DNA of 64,000 nt from Desulfobacteraceae bacterium (GCA_011390465.1 JAABSH010000004.1:1-64000); one strand, 5' to 3'. Positions 24,861 to 34,312 are shown, counted from the first letter of the stretch. Translations and numbers: made by a program. Notes: generated by a model from the letters alone, not told the origin.

Positions 24861-25478
24861 ATGCCATCTTCTCTTGAAAAAGCAAAACAAAATCCGGATT
24901 CCATGAAGGCGAAAATTCTCGGGGCGGCCCGGAAGATATTCGGGGAATACGGGTTTCACGGCACCACCACCCGGATGATTGCCAAAGCGGTGAACATTGA
25001 TATCTCCACCCTGTATTACCACTGGGGGGAAAAGGGCGACCTCTATGAGGCCGTGATCATGGATGTCACCGAAGGAATGCGTCAGAAGCTGATTGAGGTG
25101 GAAAAAATCATCAAAGGACGGCCCCTGGAAGAAAGGATCCGGATCGCTTTAGATGAAATGGCGGATTATCTGTTTGAAAATCCGGAAATATCCAATCTCA
25201 CCCTGTTCCGGTATTTCACCAAAATGCGGCACGGCAGTGTGCTGGATTTCAAGGTGCCGGAATATATATCCGATATCGCCTATTCCATGGGACTTTCCAG
25301 GGACCGAAACAATGTTCCCTTTGATGCGAGAATGAAGGTGCTGTCCATCATGAACGCCATTCATAATTTTGTGTCCGGTGAAAATTTTTTCCGGCCCATG
25401 ATGCAGGTCACCCGCGAAGAATATATCCGCGAGGCCAAAAATACCCTGAAATTTTTTAATGTGTCGGCTTTTTCTTAG
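24861..25478 (+). CDS. TetR-family regulator
   Basis: 205 residues; the helix-turn-helix TTTRMIAKAVNIDISTLYYHWGEKGDLYEAV follows a helix KILGAARKIFGEYGFHG. The C-terminal domain is helical with no recognised ligand signature. It is probably co-transcribed with the racemase 33 bases upstream and converges on the isomerase gene, 11 bases away. Acyl-CoA-responsive TetR proteins commonly sit in such catabolic clusters, so control of the racemase and MFE-2-like operons is a reasonable inference. Confidence 0.9.
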   Translation: MPSSLEKAKQNPDSMKAKILGAARKIFGEYGFHGTTTRMIAKAVNIDISTLYYHWGEKGDLYEAVIMDVTEGMRQKLIEVEKIIKGRPLEERIRIALDEMADYLFENPEISNLTLFRYFTKMRHGSVLDFKVPEYISDIAYSMGLSRDRNNVPFDARMKVLSIMNAIHNFVSGENFFRPMMQVTREEYIREAKNTLKFFNVSAFS

Positions 25479-25489
25479 GTTTTGTCTGC

Positions 25490-26212
25490 CTAATCCTGGA
25501 CCATCAGAAATAACGGCTCAATATATTCCGGATCTTCAGTTTCCATTACCTGGACGATCTGTTTGTGCATGCGTTTTTTGTGCTCGCCGAAAATCCCGCG
25601 TTTTTTGGTAAAGGTATTGGCAAAAGCCAGGGCTTCCGCCATCAGTTCTTCCGCATTGGCGCAGGCTTTTAAAAGAACGTGGCTCTCCGCCAGTTCGGCC
25701 GCGCCGGCCCGTTTTCCCGTGAGTTTCATTTCATTGAATTTATATTCAGGCACGGCTTTTCGCACAAACGCCACCATTCCCGGCAGAAAGGGGATGCCCA
25801 GGTCCACTTCCGGAAAGCAGAAATAGCCGCGGTCGGATTTCATCAGCCGGAAATCACAGGCGCAGGCCAAAATAGCGCCGTTGCCGAATGCGTGCCCGTT
25901 AATGGCCGCAATGACCGGCATGGGCAGCAACAGCAGCCGCTGAAAAACCCGGTTCATGCCGTACATGAAATTTTTGATATCATTGAAATTTTTTTCCATA
26001 AACTGTTTGCCCAGCCAGTCCACATCCACGCCCAAAGACCAGCATTTCTGATCTGCGGAAGTAATAATCACCGCAATAACAGCGGTGTCTTCCACGATTT
26101 CATCCAGCACCGCAGTAAAGCGTTGTGCAAATGCCAGATTCTGCCGGTTTTCTTTGTTATTGAGACGGATGACGGCAACCGTGTCTTTTTTTTCCCATTC
26201 AATAATCGCCAT
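25490..26212 (-). CDS. Crotonase-family protein, probably delta3,delta2-enoyl-CoA isomerase
   Basis: 240 residues of the enoyl-CoA hydratase/isomerase superfamily. The oxyanion segment is NGHAFGNGAILACACDFRLM. The glutamate of FPEVDLGIPF is kept, but the other hydratase glutamate (GGGCELA in hydratases) is replaced within GNGAILA. One catalytic Glu and the SDRGYFCFPEVDLGIP pattern are features of enoyl-CoA isomerases rather than hydratases. It would move double bonds of unsaturated acyl-CoAs into the 2-position for the MFE-2-like enzyme. The MerR gene lies 35 bases upstream on the same strand. Confidence 0.85.
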   Translation of the reverse strand: MAIIEWEKKDTVAVIRLNNKENRQNLAFAQRFTAVLDEIVEDTAVIAVIITSADQKCWSLGVDVDWLGKQFMEKNFNDIKNFMYGMNRVFQRLLLLPMPVIAAINGHAFGNGAILACACDFRLMKSDRGYFCFPEVDLGIPFLPGMVAFVRKAVPEYKFNEMKLTGKRAGAAELAESHVLLKACANAEELMAEALAFANTFTKKRGIFGEHKKRMHKQIVQVMETEDPEYIEPLFLMVQD

Positions 26213-26247
26213 ACTTTTTTTCTCCTCACTGCATATTGAATTTTGCG

Positions 26248-26661
26248 TTATTTGATATTGAGTTCTTCCATGCGTTTTGATATTTTTTGCTGAATTGCCA
26301 GCAGATCTTCTCTCAGGATCTGCAATTCCTGCATGCGTTCATTGATTTCAACCAGTTTGCGTTTGCCATAGCTAAAGGTTTTTTTCAGCTGCTGCTCCTC
26401 TTCCATGTTAAAATTGGCCAGACCAATCATTTCTGAAATGTCTTCCAGAGAATATCCCAGCCGTTTGCCCCGGAGAATCAGTTTGAGCCTGGCCCGGTCC
26501 CGTTTGCTGTAAATCCGGTGATTGCCTTTGGTCCGTTCCGGCAGAATCAGCCCTTTTTCTTCATAGAACCGGATGGCCCGGGTGCTGATATCCAGCTGAT
26601 CCGCCAGCTCAGAAATCGTAAACAATGTTTCGGTATTTTCGTTTTCTTGATTTTGCGTCAT
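26248..26661 (-). CDS. MerR-family regulator
   Basis: 137 residues from the ATG at 26661 (GAGG six bases before it); a GTG four codons upstream is also possible. The winged helix LFTISELADQLDISTRAIRFYEEKGLILPERTKGNHRIYSKRD is classic MerR, followed by a dimerisation coiled coil of Glu/Lys/Leu heptads. No metal-binding cysteines are present, so it is not a metal sensor; the form recalls MerR regulators of acyl-CoA catabolism. It is first in a two-gene unit with the isomerase. Confidence 0.9.
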   Translation of the reverse strand: MTQNQENENTETLFTISELADQLDISTRAIRFYEEKGLILPERTKGNHRIYSKRDRARLKLILRGKRLGYSLEDISEMIGLANFNMEEEQQLKKTFSYGKRKLVEINERMQELQILREDLLAIQQKISKRMEELNIK

Positions 26662-26756
26662 TGAAAACCTCACAGGGGTTGTCGTTAAAAGGGTTGTGCC
26701 GGTTTAACCGTATATCCGTAACCAAAGGAGCACAAGAGATCATTTTCTTTCCGCGA

Positions 26757-28094
26757 TCACAAACAGGGCTCCCCGGAAACCGCATCCTGCCGCAGGATGC
26801 CGGTGATTCGACAGGGAACAAGGGTGTTTTTCAGCCGGTCATCTCCGTCCGCCAGCACGCGTACATAGTTGGCACTGACACCGGAGAGTTTTCCGGTGTT
26901 GAGATCCCGCCGGTTTTCAATCAGCACGTCCAGGATGCGGCCGGTCATTTTTGTATAAAAAGCGGTTTTTTTCTGCCGGCTCAAGTTTAAAAGGGTATTG
27001 CGTCTTTTTTTAACCGTGTCCGCGGCCACGGGATGGGGAAAATGAAACGCCGGTGTTCCGGGCCGGGGAGAAAAAGGGAATACATGCAGGTAGGTGATCG
27101 GCAACCCTGCCAGCAACCTGAAGGTGTTTGTAAAGGCGGTTTCGGTTTCACCGGGAAATCCTGCCAGAATATCTACGCCAATGGCGGCATCCGGAAAACG
27201 GGTGTGGATTTTTTGGACCAGTGTTTCAACATATTTTGTATCATAGGGCCGGTGCATGGCTTTTAAAATGCCGTCATCGCCACTTTGCAGGGGAATATGA
27301 AAATGCGGGCAGATCAAACCGGATGCATCGGCAAAATCCAGAAGGTCGTCTGTCAGCTCAAGGGGTTCAACAGATGAGAGGCGGACCCGGTTGACCACCG
27401 CTGCATGGTGGATCTGCTGCAGCAGATTTTTAAGAGAAGTTTCCGGGGTGAGATCAAGGCCGTATTTGCCGAGATGAATACCGGTCAGCACGATTTCCTG
27501 CCGTTTTTGCAGCGGCAGGCTGCGGATCATTTTCAGCACTTCCGCCGGCGGAGTGCTGCGGCTGGGTCCCCGGGTATAGGGAACAATGCAGTAAGTGCAG
27601 AAATGATCACATCCATCCTGGATTTTGATAAACGGCCGGGTGCGATTTTCCATCACCGGCATGAGGGTGGGGTGGAGGTATTTTTCGCGGCGGATGTCAT
27701 GGTGAAGCATCACCGGTGTTGGATTTTTTTGAAGGGGCCGGGCCGCGGCCAGAATCTCAATGATCCGGTGTTTGTCCGCATTGCTGATAATATAATCAAG
27801 ACCTGCAATTTTTTTTAAGGCTTCGGGCTCGGACTGGGCATAACAACCGGTGGCCACAATAATATCATCCGGATGTTCGCGAATGGTTTTCCGGATTGCC
27901 TGCCGGGACTGCATGGAAGCCTTTTGGGTCACGGTGCAGGTGTTGATCAGACAGATGCCGGCCGTTGCGTCGGTACTGGCCAGCCGCACAGTTTCCAGGG
28001 CCATGGCAATGGCTTCGGATTCAAACTGATTGACTTTGCAGCCAAGGGTGATCACATTCACCGGCAGCAGCCGGGGAGCAGATCCGTCAGGCAT
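26757..28094 (-). CDS. mtaB: tRNA threonylcarbamoyladenosine methylthiotransferase MtaB
   Basis: Radical-SAM enzyme that adds a methylthio group to t6A37 of tRNAs. An N-terminal MTTase domain carries cysteines C19 (TLGCKVNQFE), C53 (NTCTVT) and one in TGCYAQSEPE. The radical-SAM cluster motif is CDHFCTYCIVPYTRG; a C-terminal TRAM domain follows. The ATG at 28094 (MPDGSAPR) is chosen; it overlaps the mnmA stop by eight bases, so an upstream extension is unlikely. 445 residues. Confidence 0.93.
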   Translation of the reverse strand: MPDGSAPRLLPVNVITLGCKVNQFESEAIAMALETVRLASTDATAGICLINTCTVTQKASMQSRQAIRKTIREHPDDIIVATGCYAQSEPEALKKIAGLDYIISNADKHRIIEILAAARPLQKNPTPVMLHHDIRREKYLHPTLMPVMENRTRPFIKIQDGCDHFCTYCIVPYTRGPSRSTPPAEVLKMIRSLPLQKRQEIVLTGIHLGKYGLDLTPETSLKNLLQQIHHAAVVNRVRLSSVEPLELTDDLLDFADASGLICPHFHIPLQSGDDGILKAMHRPYDTKYVETLVQKIHTRFPDAAIGVDILAGFPGETETAFTNTFRLLAGLPITYLHVFPFSPRPGTPAFHFPHPVAADTVKKRRNTLLNLSRQKKTAFYTKMTGRILDVLIENRRDLNTGKLSGVSANYVRVLADGDDRLKNTLVPCRITGILRQDAVSGEPCL

Positions 28095-29211
28095 GATCCA
28101 TCCTTCCAATCCACCCAGCGGCAATAATTTTGTCATCAATATAGCAGACCGCCCCCTGGCCCGGGGTAATGGCCTGTTGCGGAGTTTCAAAGGTTATCAC
28201 GGCAGTATTGTCTTTTTTTGGAAACAGTGTGGCGGCAGCCGCCGGATGCCGGTATCGGATTTTTACGGAAACTGAGAGCGCTTGATCAAAAGGATGCGAC
28301 GGGGGCGGGATAAACCAGTTGATATCCCGCAGGGTCAGTGAAGATTTGTAAAGGTCTTTTTTCTCGCCCACCATCAGCTGGTTCCGGCGGATATCAATAC
28401 CCACTACATAATAAGGATGTTTGGCCGGACAGTTGATGCCCCGACGCTGGCCAATGGTAAAATGATGCAGTCCGGGATGCGTGCCGATGCGGGTGCCGTC
28501 CGGTGTTGTAATATCGCCTGGTGATCCGGCGGCCTGCTGGCGGCTGGAAATAAACCGGGCGTAATTGTTGTCCCGGATAAAACACACATCCTGGCTTTCT
28601 TTCTGAGTGAGAGGCACAAGATGGTTTTCTGCCGCCAGTTGCGTCACTTCTTTTTTGGTCATGGCGCCTAAGGGAAAACGAACCAACGGCAGGATATTTT
28701 GATTCACAAACGCCAGAAAATAGGATTGGTCTTTGGACTTATCCCTGCCTTTTTGCAGAAAATACCGGCCGTTGATGTTTATTGTCCGGGCATAATGACC
28801 CGTGGCCAGGCAGTCAGCTCCCATTTTTTCGGCCACCTCGGCAAGAATTCCGAATTTGATCCGGGCATTGCACCAGAGGCAGGGATTGGGGGTCAACCCC
28901 TGTTTGTAGGAATTCATAAAATAATCAACAATGGTATGTTCAAAATACTGTCGCACGTCCACCAGAAAAATGGGAATATCCAGCTGCTGCTGCATCCCAT
29001 AGAGGGGATGGGGTTTTGGCAGTTTAAAAACGGATACGGGTAAATCGGGTTTTTTAAACCGGCCTGAATTTTCCGTGATCGTATACGGCGGTGGTTCATA
29101 CCCGTTGATAAAATAGAGCCCCACGACATCCTGAACCTGTTTTTTCAGAATAAAAGCAGCGGCAAGGGAGTCAATACCACCGCTGATGGCAATGGCGGCG
29201 TTAACCTTCAT
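28087..29211 (-). CDS. mnmA: tRNA-specific 2-thiouridylase MnmA
   Basis: It makes 2-thiouridine at position 34 of Lys/Glu/Gln tRNAs. The PP-loop SGGIDS lies at the N-terminus; the catalytic cysteines are in NPCLWCNARIKFG and SQDVCFI. The ATG at 29211 (MKVNAAIAISGGIDS) is preferred, giving 374 residues; a TTG at 29232 overlaps the upstream ferredoxin stop. An insertion of about 35 residues rich in Pro/Tyr/Lys follows the first strand (YFINGYEPPPYT), longer than in E. coli. It sits between the NIL ferredoxin and mtaB, all sulfur-insertion related. Confidence 0.93.
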   Translation of the reverse strand: MKVNAAIAISGGIDSLAAAFILKKQVQDVVGLYFINGYEPPPYTITENSGRFKKPDLPVSVFKLPKPHPLYGMQQQLDIPIFLVDVRQYFEHTIVDYFMNSYKQGLTPNPCLWCNARIKFGILAEVAEKMGADCLATGHYARTININGRYFLQKGRDKSKDQSYFLAFVNQNILPLVRFPLGAMTKKEVTQLAAENHLVPLTQKESQDVCFIRDNNYARFISSRQQAAGSPGDITTPDGTRIGTHPGLHHFTIGQRRGINCPAKHPYYVVGIDIRRNQLMVGEKKDLYKSSLTLRDINWFIPPPSHPFDQALSVSVKIRYRHPAAAATLFPKKDNTAVITFETPQQAITPGQGAVCYIDDKIIAAGWIGRMDHA

Positions 29212-29224
29212 GTCGGCAAACCGG

Positions 29225-29653
29225 TTAGTCAAACACAGATTCAGTGGTGGGGGTAATTTTCATTGCCCGGGTCAGGCATGTGGAAATGCATAATTCACAG
29301 ACACTGCATTTTTGTTTGTCAAATTTGACATACATATCCGGCCGGCTCACATACAGGGCCTGGGTGGGGCATACAGCGGTGCAGGCGCCGCAATGGATGC
29401 ACCGGCTTTCATCCCGGTTGATTTCCTGGGAGGCATTTTTGACGATAACGCCCTGTTCCTTTAAGTATTCAACCGCATTTTTCAGGTTTTTTCTGGACCC
29501 GGAAAGTTCCAGCACCATAATGCCTTCTTTCCGGGGAAGAATGGTGGCTTTTAAAATGTTAAAGGTCAGGTCGTAATACCTGGTGAGATTGCAGACCACG
29601 GGTTTTTCAACTTCACGGGTGGGAAAGTGAAGCATGAGTATTTTGGAATACAA
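29225..29653 (-). CDS. NIL-domain 4Fe-4S ferredoxin
   Basis: 142 residues from a TTG at 29653, chosen because AGGAGG (29659-29664) stands five bases away; no ATG fits as well (the next in-frame ATG is six codons on). The N-terminal NIL domain (about 1-80) is followed by two clusters: CIHCGACTAVCP and CSVCELCISTCLT. In methanogens and sulfate reducers, NIL ferredoxins work with DUF39 proteins in homocysteine synthesis by sulfide incorporation; a DUF39 gene is at 51.8 kb. Here it leads an operon with mnmA and mtaB, suggesting a shared sulfur or electron supply. Confidence 0.88.
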   Translation of the reverse strand: MYSKILMLHFPTREVEKPVVCNLTRYYDLTFNILKATILPRKEGIMVLELSGSRKNLKNAVEYLKEQGVIVKNASQEINRDESRCIHCGACTAVCPTQALYVSRPDMYVKFDKQKCSVCELCISTCLTRAMKITPTTESVFD

Positions 29654-29793
29654 ATTAACCTCCTGTGTCACATCAGCATAAATGAGGGTGCGTGTTTTCA
29701 AGACAAAAAAAATTTGTATTAAATTACCGGAAATAAGTCAAACAAATGGTTGTCCGCTTGCGTGATCCTGAGAAATTTTCTGCAAATCCATAA

Positions 29794-29830
29794 AAAACGC
29801 GGCTGCCGGTTTTCCGGACATCCGCGTTTT
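29794..29830 (-). terminator. Intrinsic terminator after the CsgG-like/barrel gene
   Basis: AAAACGCGG (29794-29802) pairs with CCGCGTTTT (29822-29830), with a second internal CCGG stem. The minus strand continues as TTTTTTA, 53 bases after the stop codon. Confidence 0.8.
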
Positions 29831-29882
29831 ATAAAATTTTATATGAATACAGACAGTTGTGTAGCTCGGACAAAATCCTGAA

Positions 29883-30977
29883 TCAGAACATATATCCCAT
29901 GGTAAATTCAAAAATAGGAATATATTCTTCATCTTTGTCCTGTTCTCCGTCTCCGGGATCTATTTCCGTCTGGTCCCAGTTGACATAACCGGCCCCCAAT
30001 CCTGCGCGGATATCAAGATTTTTGGCGAAATCTTTGTCCATAAATTTATCAAATGTCAGGCGGTATCCCACCAGCAGGCCGTAAATTCGGCCGATTTCAT
30101 CCACCCCGTGATGTTTCGAATCATAATAAGATCCCACAAGAGAAAGATAAGGAGAACTGCCCCGGGGATGAAGATAATAGGACAGGGCGCCGGCACCGCC
30201 TTCGTCGTTTAATAAAACCATAAGCGAAAGGCTGTTGTACTGAATTTCTAATCCGCCGCCGACTTCCACACCATCATCACTTGCGCCAATACCGATGCGC
30301 GGGCCGATGCGGAGATTTTTGGGGGCGTTGTCAGTGGATTCGGCTGTGGATTCCGCCGGAACAAAGGCGTCTTCATCAGCAGGGGGTGCGGCGGATGCTG
30401 TTTGTGAATCCAGTCCGGCAGTCGCTGTTTCCTGAGCAGAAACTTCGGGTGCCGGCGGAATTTCATAGAGCCCAAACAGGGATTTAATGTTTTCCGCTGG
30501 CGCGGTTTTCATGAATTCCGCGGCTTCGCCTTCAAAGTCATATACAGCATGCTGGGTTTCATTGCCGCCGGCGACGTTTACCAGGGTGGTGTCTAAAGAA
30601 AACAGCCGGCCCACATTTCCGGCAATGCCGTAAATGATAAAATCAACTCCCAGTTTATTGCCCGCCCTGAGAGCGCATCCCAGATCCGTACAGGTTTTTT
30701 TGAGGTCGCCCGCGTTTTTGCTTTCCAGAACGGCATCCATTTCTTTGTAATCCATGACCTCAAACATATCCAGACGGTCCAGCATCGCTGCATATTTTTC
30801 AGATAAGATCCGGCTGTTATAGCTGTCAGAAGCGGTCGTGTCCGGGTGAAATAACATTACCGCGCAAGACGGTTTTTCGCTGCAGAAACCCGGGGATAAA
30901 AACGGAGATAAAAAAAATGGTAAACATAACAAAAACAGTATTGATGTCAGGGTAAACAATAATTTTTTACGGCGCAT
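29883..30977 (-). CDS. Secreted protein with CsgG/TolB-like N-domain and C-terminal outer-membrane barrel
   Basis: 364 residues. A signal peptide (1-33) is followed by a domain (about 37-165) with AVMLFHP, ILSEKYAAMLDRLDMFEVMDYKEMDAVL and GVDFIIYGIAGNVG, the alternating pattern of CsgG/TolB-N-like domains. A Pro/Ala/Ser/Glu linker (about 180-225) leads to a beta-rich region ending in FEFTMGYMF, the terminal Phe typical of outer-membrane barrels. The two cysteines in KKTCTDLGCAL could form a disulfide. Exact role unknown; it may anchor a periplasmic regulator-type domain to the outer membrane. Confidence 0.7.
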   Translation of the reverse strand: MRRKKLLFTLTSILFLLCLPFFLSPFLSPGFCSEKPSCAVMLFHPDTTASDSYNSRILSEKYAAMLDRLDMFEVMDYKEMDAVLESKNAGDLKKTCTDLGCALRAGNKLGVDFIIYGIAGNVGRLFSLDTTLVNVAGGNETQHAVYDFEGEAAEFMKTAPAENIKSLFGLYEIPPAPEVSAQETATAGLDSQTASAAPPADEDAFVPAESTAESTDNAPKNLRIGPRIGIGASDDGVEVGGGLEIQYNSLSLMVLLNDEGGAGALSYYLHPRGSSPYLSLVGSYYDSKHHGVDEIGRIYGLLVGYRLTFDKFMDKDFAKNLDIRAGLGAGYVNWDQTEIDPGDGEQDKDEEYIPIFEFTMGYMF

Positions 30978-31182
30978 TTTTTAATCCCCTCCCCTTTTTG
31001 AAAATTGTAGAAAATTATGAAAATTAGTGGATACTTTCCTTTAGACGTCTGAATTTTCGGGTAAGATTTTTTTAGAAATTTTTTTTCACTTATAACATCG
31101 CTTAAACGATATTACAATAAATTAAATTCAAAAATCGGGGCAGGGGGGGTGACGGGCCTGGAGGATTCGGCTTGGAAGGAAA

Positions 31183-31224
31183 AAAACGGCCGCAGTCAAA
31201 ATTAAGGTTGTTTGCGGCCGTTTT
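31183..31224 (-). terminator. Intrinsic terminator after the RecA-fold ATPase gene
   Basis: AAAACGGCCGCA (31183-31194) and TGCGGCCGTTTT (31213-31224) form a perfect 12-base stem; the minus strand continues with T residues. Confidence 0.85.
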
Positions 31225-31250
31225 GGGAAAGCATTGGAAAATTTTTAAAA

Positions 31251-31967
31251 TCAGTTTCCCGTGTTTTCTTTGATCATCATGGTTGCGGGATCAAAAAGCA
31301 GGGGGGGCTGGCTGGCACCGGCTGGCTGATCTTCGGAAATGCGGTTTACATGGATGCCGTCTTTGGCGGGCATCAGCTGGATGACCATATCGAAAAGGTC
31401 ATTTTCGCCGTCGGCATACAGTTCTCTGAGCAGCCGGGCCGGATTTTCCGTCTGGTGGCGATGGGTGCGAATGGAAAACCAGAGCGTCAGCTGATTTTCC
31501 ACGGCAAATGTTTTCAGGGCATGAAGGCCGGTGCCCACGGGCGCGTCAATGTCCAGGCCATCTAAAATGATCATTTGGGGCATAAAAATATTCTGTTCTT
31601 TTAATTCCCTGATTCGGGAGATCAGCCGGTCAAAATCAAAACTTTCCGTTTCAAATGTCATGATGAACCGCCGGGTGAGCAGCGAATCCCACAATTGGCC
31701 GGATGCTTTTTTGTCTGAAGCAGCGGTGAGGTTCAGGAACAGTTCTGAGTACCATAAATTGACTTTGTCAACGGGGTCCTGAACACTGACATGCAGTACA
31801 TTTTTGTCTTTCAGCAGACTGCTCAGGGCAATCTGCACCAGAAAAGCGGTTTTGCCCACTCCGGCCCGGGAGGTCACGGCGCCAAAACTGCCTTTTTTTT
31901 CGGTTTCTTCGCTGTTATATCCCAGAAAACCCAACGGGTCTCTCAGAATAAGCTGATTTTTCAACAT
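31251..31967 (-). CDS. RecA/KaiC-fold P-loop ATPase of unknown role
   Basis: 238 residues. The Walker A is SRAGVGKTAF (about 33-42) and a Walker B is MIILDGLDID (about 140). The layout of an early P-loop, VLHVSVQDPVDKV and a strand with Asp resembles RecA/DnaB/KaiC cores without extra domains. No signal or membrane segment. It lies 63 bases downstream of the EF-G gene on the same strand and may be co-transcribed. I do not recognise a specific named family. Confidence 0.7.
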   Translation of the reverse strand: MLKNQLILRDPLGFLGYNSEETEKKGSFGAVTSRAGVGKTAFLVQIALSSLLKDKNVLHVSVQDPVDKVNLWYSELFLNLTAASDKKASGQLWDSLLTRRFIMTFETESFDFDRLISRIRELKEQNIFMPQMIILDGLDIDAPVGTGLHALKTFAVENQLTLWFSIRTHRHQTENPARLLRELYADGENDLFDMVIQLMPAKDGIHVNRISEDQPAGASQPPLLFDPATMMIKENTGN

Positions 31968-32030
31968 ATATCAGTCCTTTATCAATGCTTGTGGGTTGAA
32001 TTTTATCGTGCATGGGAATGTATTCAGGTA

Positions 32031-34106
32031 TCAGGTACCGGTTTTAGTTTTTTTTTCAAGGGTTTCCAAAATGCTTTGGGGGACCTGGCGGTAAGTGGAA
32101 AATTCCATGGTAAACTGGGCCTTGCCCTGGGTCATGGACCGCAGAATGGTTGAATAACCGAACATTTCGGAAAGCGGCACCTGGGCTTCAATGGATGTCA
32201 TCTGGCCCACATCATGGGAACCGATAATAATACCGCGCCGCTGGTTGATGGAGCCCATGACAGATCCCTGAAATTCCGCCGGTGATTCGATAACCACTTT
32301 CATGATGGGTTCATGCAGCACGGGCCGGGCTTTGAAATAGGCCTGATGAAACGCTCCCCGGGCCGCCGCCTGAAATGCCATTTCCGAAGAGTCCACGGAA
32401 TGGGAGGCCCCGTCATTGATGGTAATTTTAATGCCGGTAACCGGATATTCCATCCACGGGCCTTTTGCCAGGCAGGCGGTAAATCCTTTTTCACAAGCCG
32501 GAATATACTGGGTGGGAATGGACCCGCCGGTGATTTTGTTTTCAAAAATAAATTCCCCTTCGGACAGGGGTTCCATAATCCCGGCAATCCGGCCGTACTG
32601 GCCTGCGCCGCCGGTTTGTTTTTTGTGCGTATAGTCAAAGGGCGTGACAGCGGTAATGGTTTCCCGGTAGGCGACGCTGGGTTCGCCGGTAATGATTTCC
32701 GCCTTGTATTCCCGCCTCATACGTTCGATATAGACTTCCAGATGCAGCTCGCCCATACCGCTGATAATGGTCTCGCCGGTTTCCTCGCTGATATAGGTCT
32801 GAAAGGTCGGGTCTTCCTTGGTGAACCGGTTCAGGGCTTTGGCCATGCGGGTTTCAGCGGCATTGTCCTTGGCTTTGATGGCAAGAGAGATCACGGGTTC
32901 CGGAATATGCATGGAGGTCATGGAAACATTCAGGCCGGCAGCCGTAAAGGTGTCTCCGGAAACGCAGTCCACACCGAACAGGGCCCCGATATAACCGGCT
33001 TCAATTTTTTCCACTTCTTCCATCTGGTCCGCGTGCATCCGGACAATCCGGCCGATTTTGATTTTTTTGCCGGTCCTGACGTTAATGCAGGTGTCGCCTT
33101 TTTTTAATTCCCCCTGATACACCCGGATGTAGGTCAGCTGGCCGAACTGGCCGTCTTCCAGTTTAAAGGCAAGGGCCACAAGGGGATCCTTTGTTTTCCC
33201 GGTGAGACGGAAAGCGGTTTCATCTTCGTCCAGATTCAATGCTTCGTTTTCGACTTCCACAGGGGAGGGCAGAAAATGATTCACCGCATCCAGCACAAGC
33301 TGGATGCCCTTGTTTTTATATGCTGATCCCATTACCACTGGTGTGATTTCACGCTGAAGGGTGCCGGTGCGGATCGCATCAATGAGCAGATCCTCCGGGA
33401 TGTCGGTTTCTTCAATGACCCGTTCGGTGAGTTCGTCGGAAAATATGGAGGCGGCATCCACCAGGACTTCGCGTTTTTCCAGGGCGGTTTCCAGAAATGC
33501 TTCAGGAATTTCTTCAATACGGATATCATCGCCAAATTCCCCGTCAAAATAGACGGCTTTCATGGCGATAAGATCAATAATGCCTTCCAGGTCCGCTTCA
33601 AGGCCCATGGGAATCTGAACGGCCACGGCATTGTGGTTTAATTTTTCCCGCAACTGTCCGATGACCCGGAACGGGTCTGCGCCGCTGCGATCGCATTTGT
33701 TGATAAACGCGACACACGGCACTTTGTAGCGTTTCATCTGCTGGTCCACTGTAATGGACTGGGACTGGACCCCGCCCACGGAACAGAGTACCAGAATGGC
33801 GCCGTCCAGCACCCGGAGGGCCCGTTCCACCTCTATGGTGAAATCCACATGCCCGGGAGTGTCAATGATGTTGATTTCATGGTTTTTCCACTGGCAGTAG
33901 GTGGCAGCGGAAGCAATGGTGATCCCGCGTTCTTTTTCAAGTTCCATGGAATCCATGGTGGCGCCGACCCCGTCTTTACCGCGCACTTCGTGAATGCGGT
34001 GAATTTTTTTCGTGAGATACAGAATTCGTTCGGTCAGGGTGGTTTTTCCTGAATCGATATGCGCGCTGATACCGATGTTTCTTACTTTTTGCATGGTTTG
34101 TGTCAT
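32031..34106 (-). CDS. fusA: Elongation factor G (mitochondrial EFG1-like class)
   Basis: 691 residues from the ATG at 34106 ([18 protein letters not shown]); the upstream open frame is AT-rich and unlikely to be coding. G motifs are [18 protein letters not shown] and NKCD; domains II-V follow. The switch I region, [31 protein letters not shown], matches mitochondrial EFG1 and the spdEFG1 class of spirochaetes, planctomycetes and deltaproteobacteria. It drives ribosomal translocation. No ribosomal-protein or EF-Tu genes adjoin it. Confidence 0.95.
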   Translation of the reverse strand: MTQTMQKVRNIGISAHIDSGKTTLTERILYLTKKIHRIHEVRGKDGVGATMDSMELEKERGITIASAATYCQWKNHEINIIDTPGHVDFTIEVERALRVLDGAILVLCSVGGVQSQSITVDQQMKRYKVPCVAFINKCDRSGADPFRVIGQLREKLNHNAVAVQIPMGLEADLEGIIDLIAMKAVYFDGEFGDDIRIEEIPEAFLETALEKREVLVDAASIFSDELTERVIEETDIPEDLLIDAIRTGTLQREITPVVMGSAYKNKGIQLVLDAVNHFLPSPVEVENEALNLDEDETAFRLTGKTKDPLVALAFKLEDGQFGQLTYIRVYQGELKKGDTCINVRTGKKIKIGRIVRMHADQMEEVEKIEAGYIGALFGVDCVSGDTFTAAGLNVSMTSMHIPEPVISLAIKAKDNAAETRMAKALNRFTKEDPTFQTYISEETGETIISGMGELHLEVYIERMRREYKAEIITGEPSVAYRETITAVTPFDYTHKKQTGGAGQYGRIAGIMEPLSEGEFIFENKITGGSIPTQYIPACEKGFTACLAKGPWMEYPVTGIKITINDGASHSVDSSEMAFQAAARGAFHQAYFKARPVLHEPIMKVVIESPAEFQGSVMGSINQRRGIIIGSHDVGQMTSIEAQVPLSEMFGYSTILRSMTQGKAQFTMEFSTYRQVPQSILETLEKKTKTGT

Positions 34107-34312
34107 GGTTAATCCAAAAATATCAAAGAGATAAAAAGGGGTAATGTTTGCCAAAAATAAATCTAATAAAAATATATTTTTTTTATGCAAAAGTCAAGAA
34201 AATTTTAAAAATATAAAAATTGAAAAATCAGCAGGGAGATTTTTAAAGCGGAATTTTTCTGGAAGATGAACCGCGTCCTTTGGATGGGTCCTGATGTCAT
34301 CCTGCTGAAACG

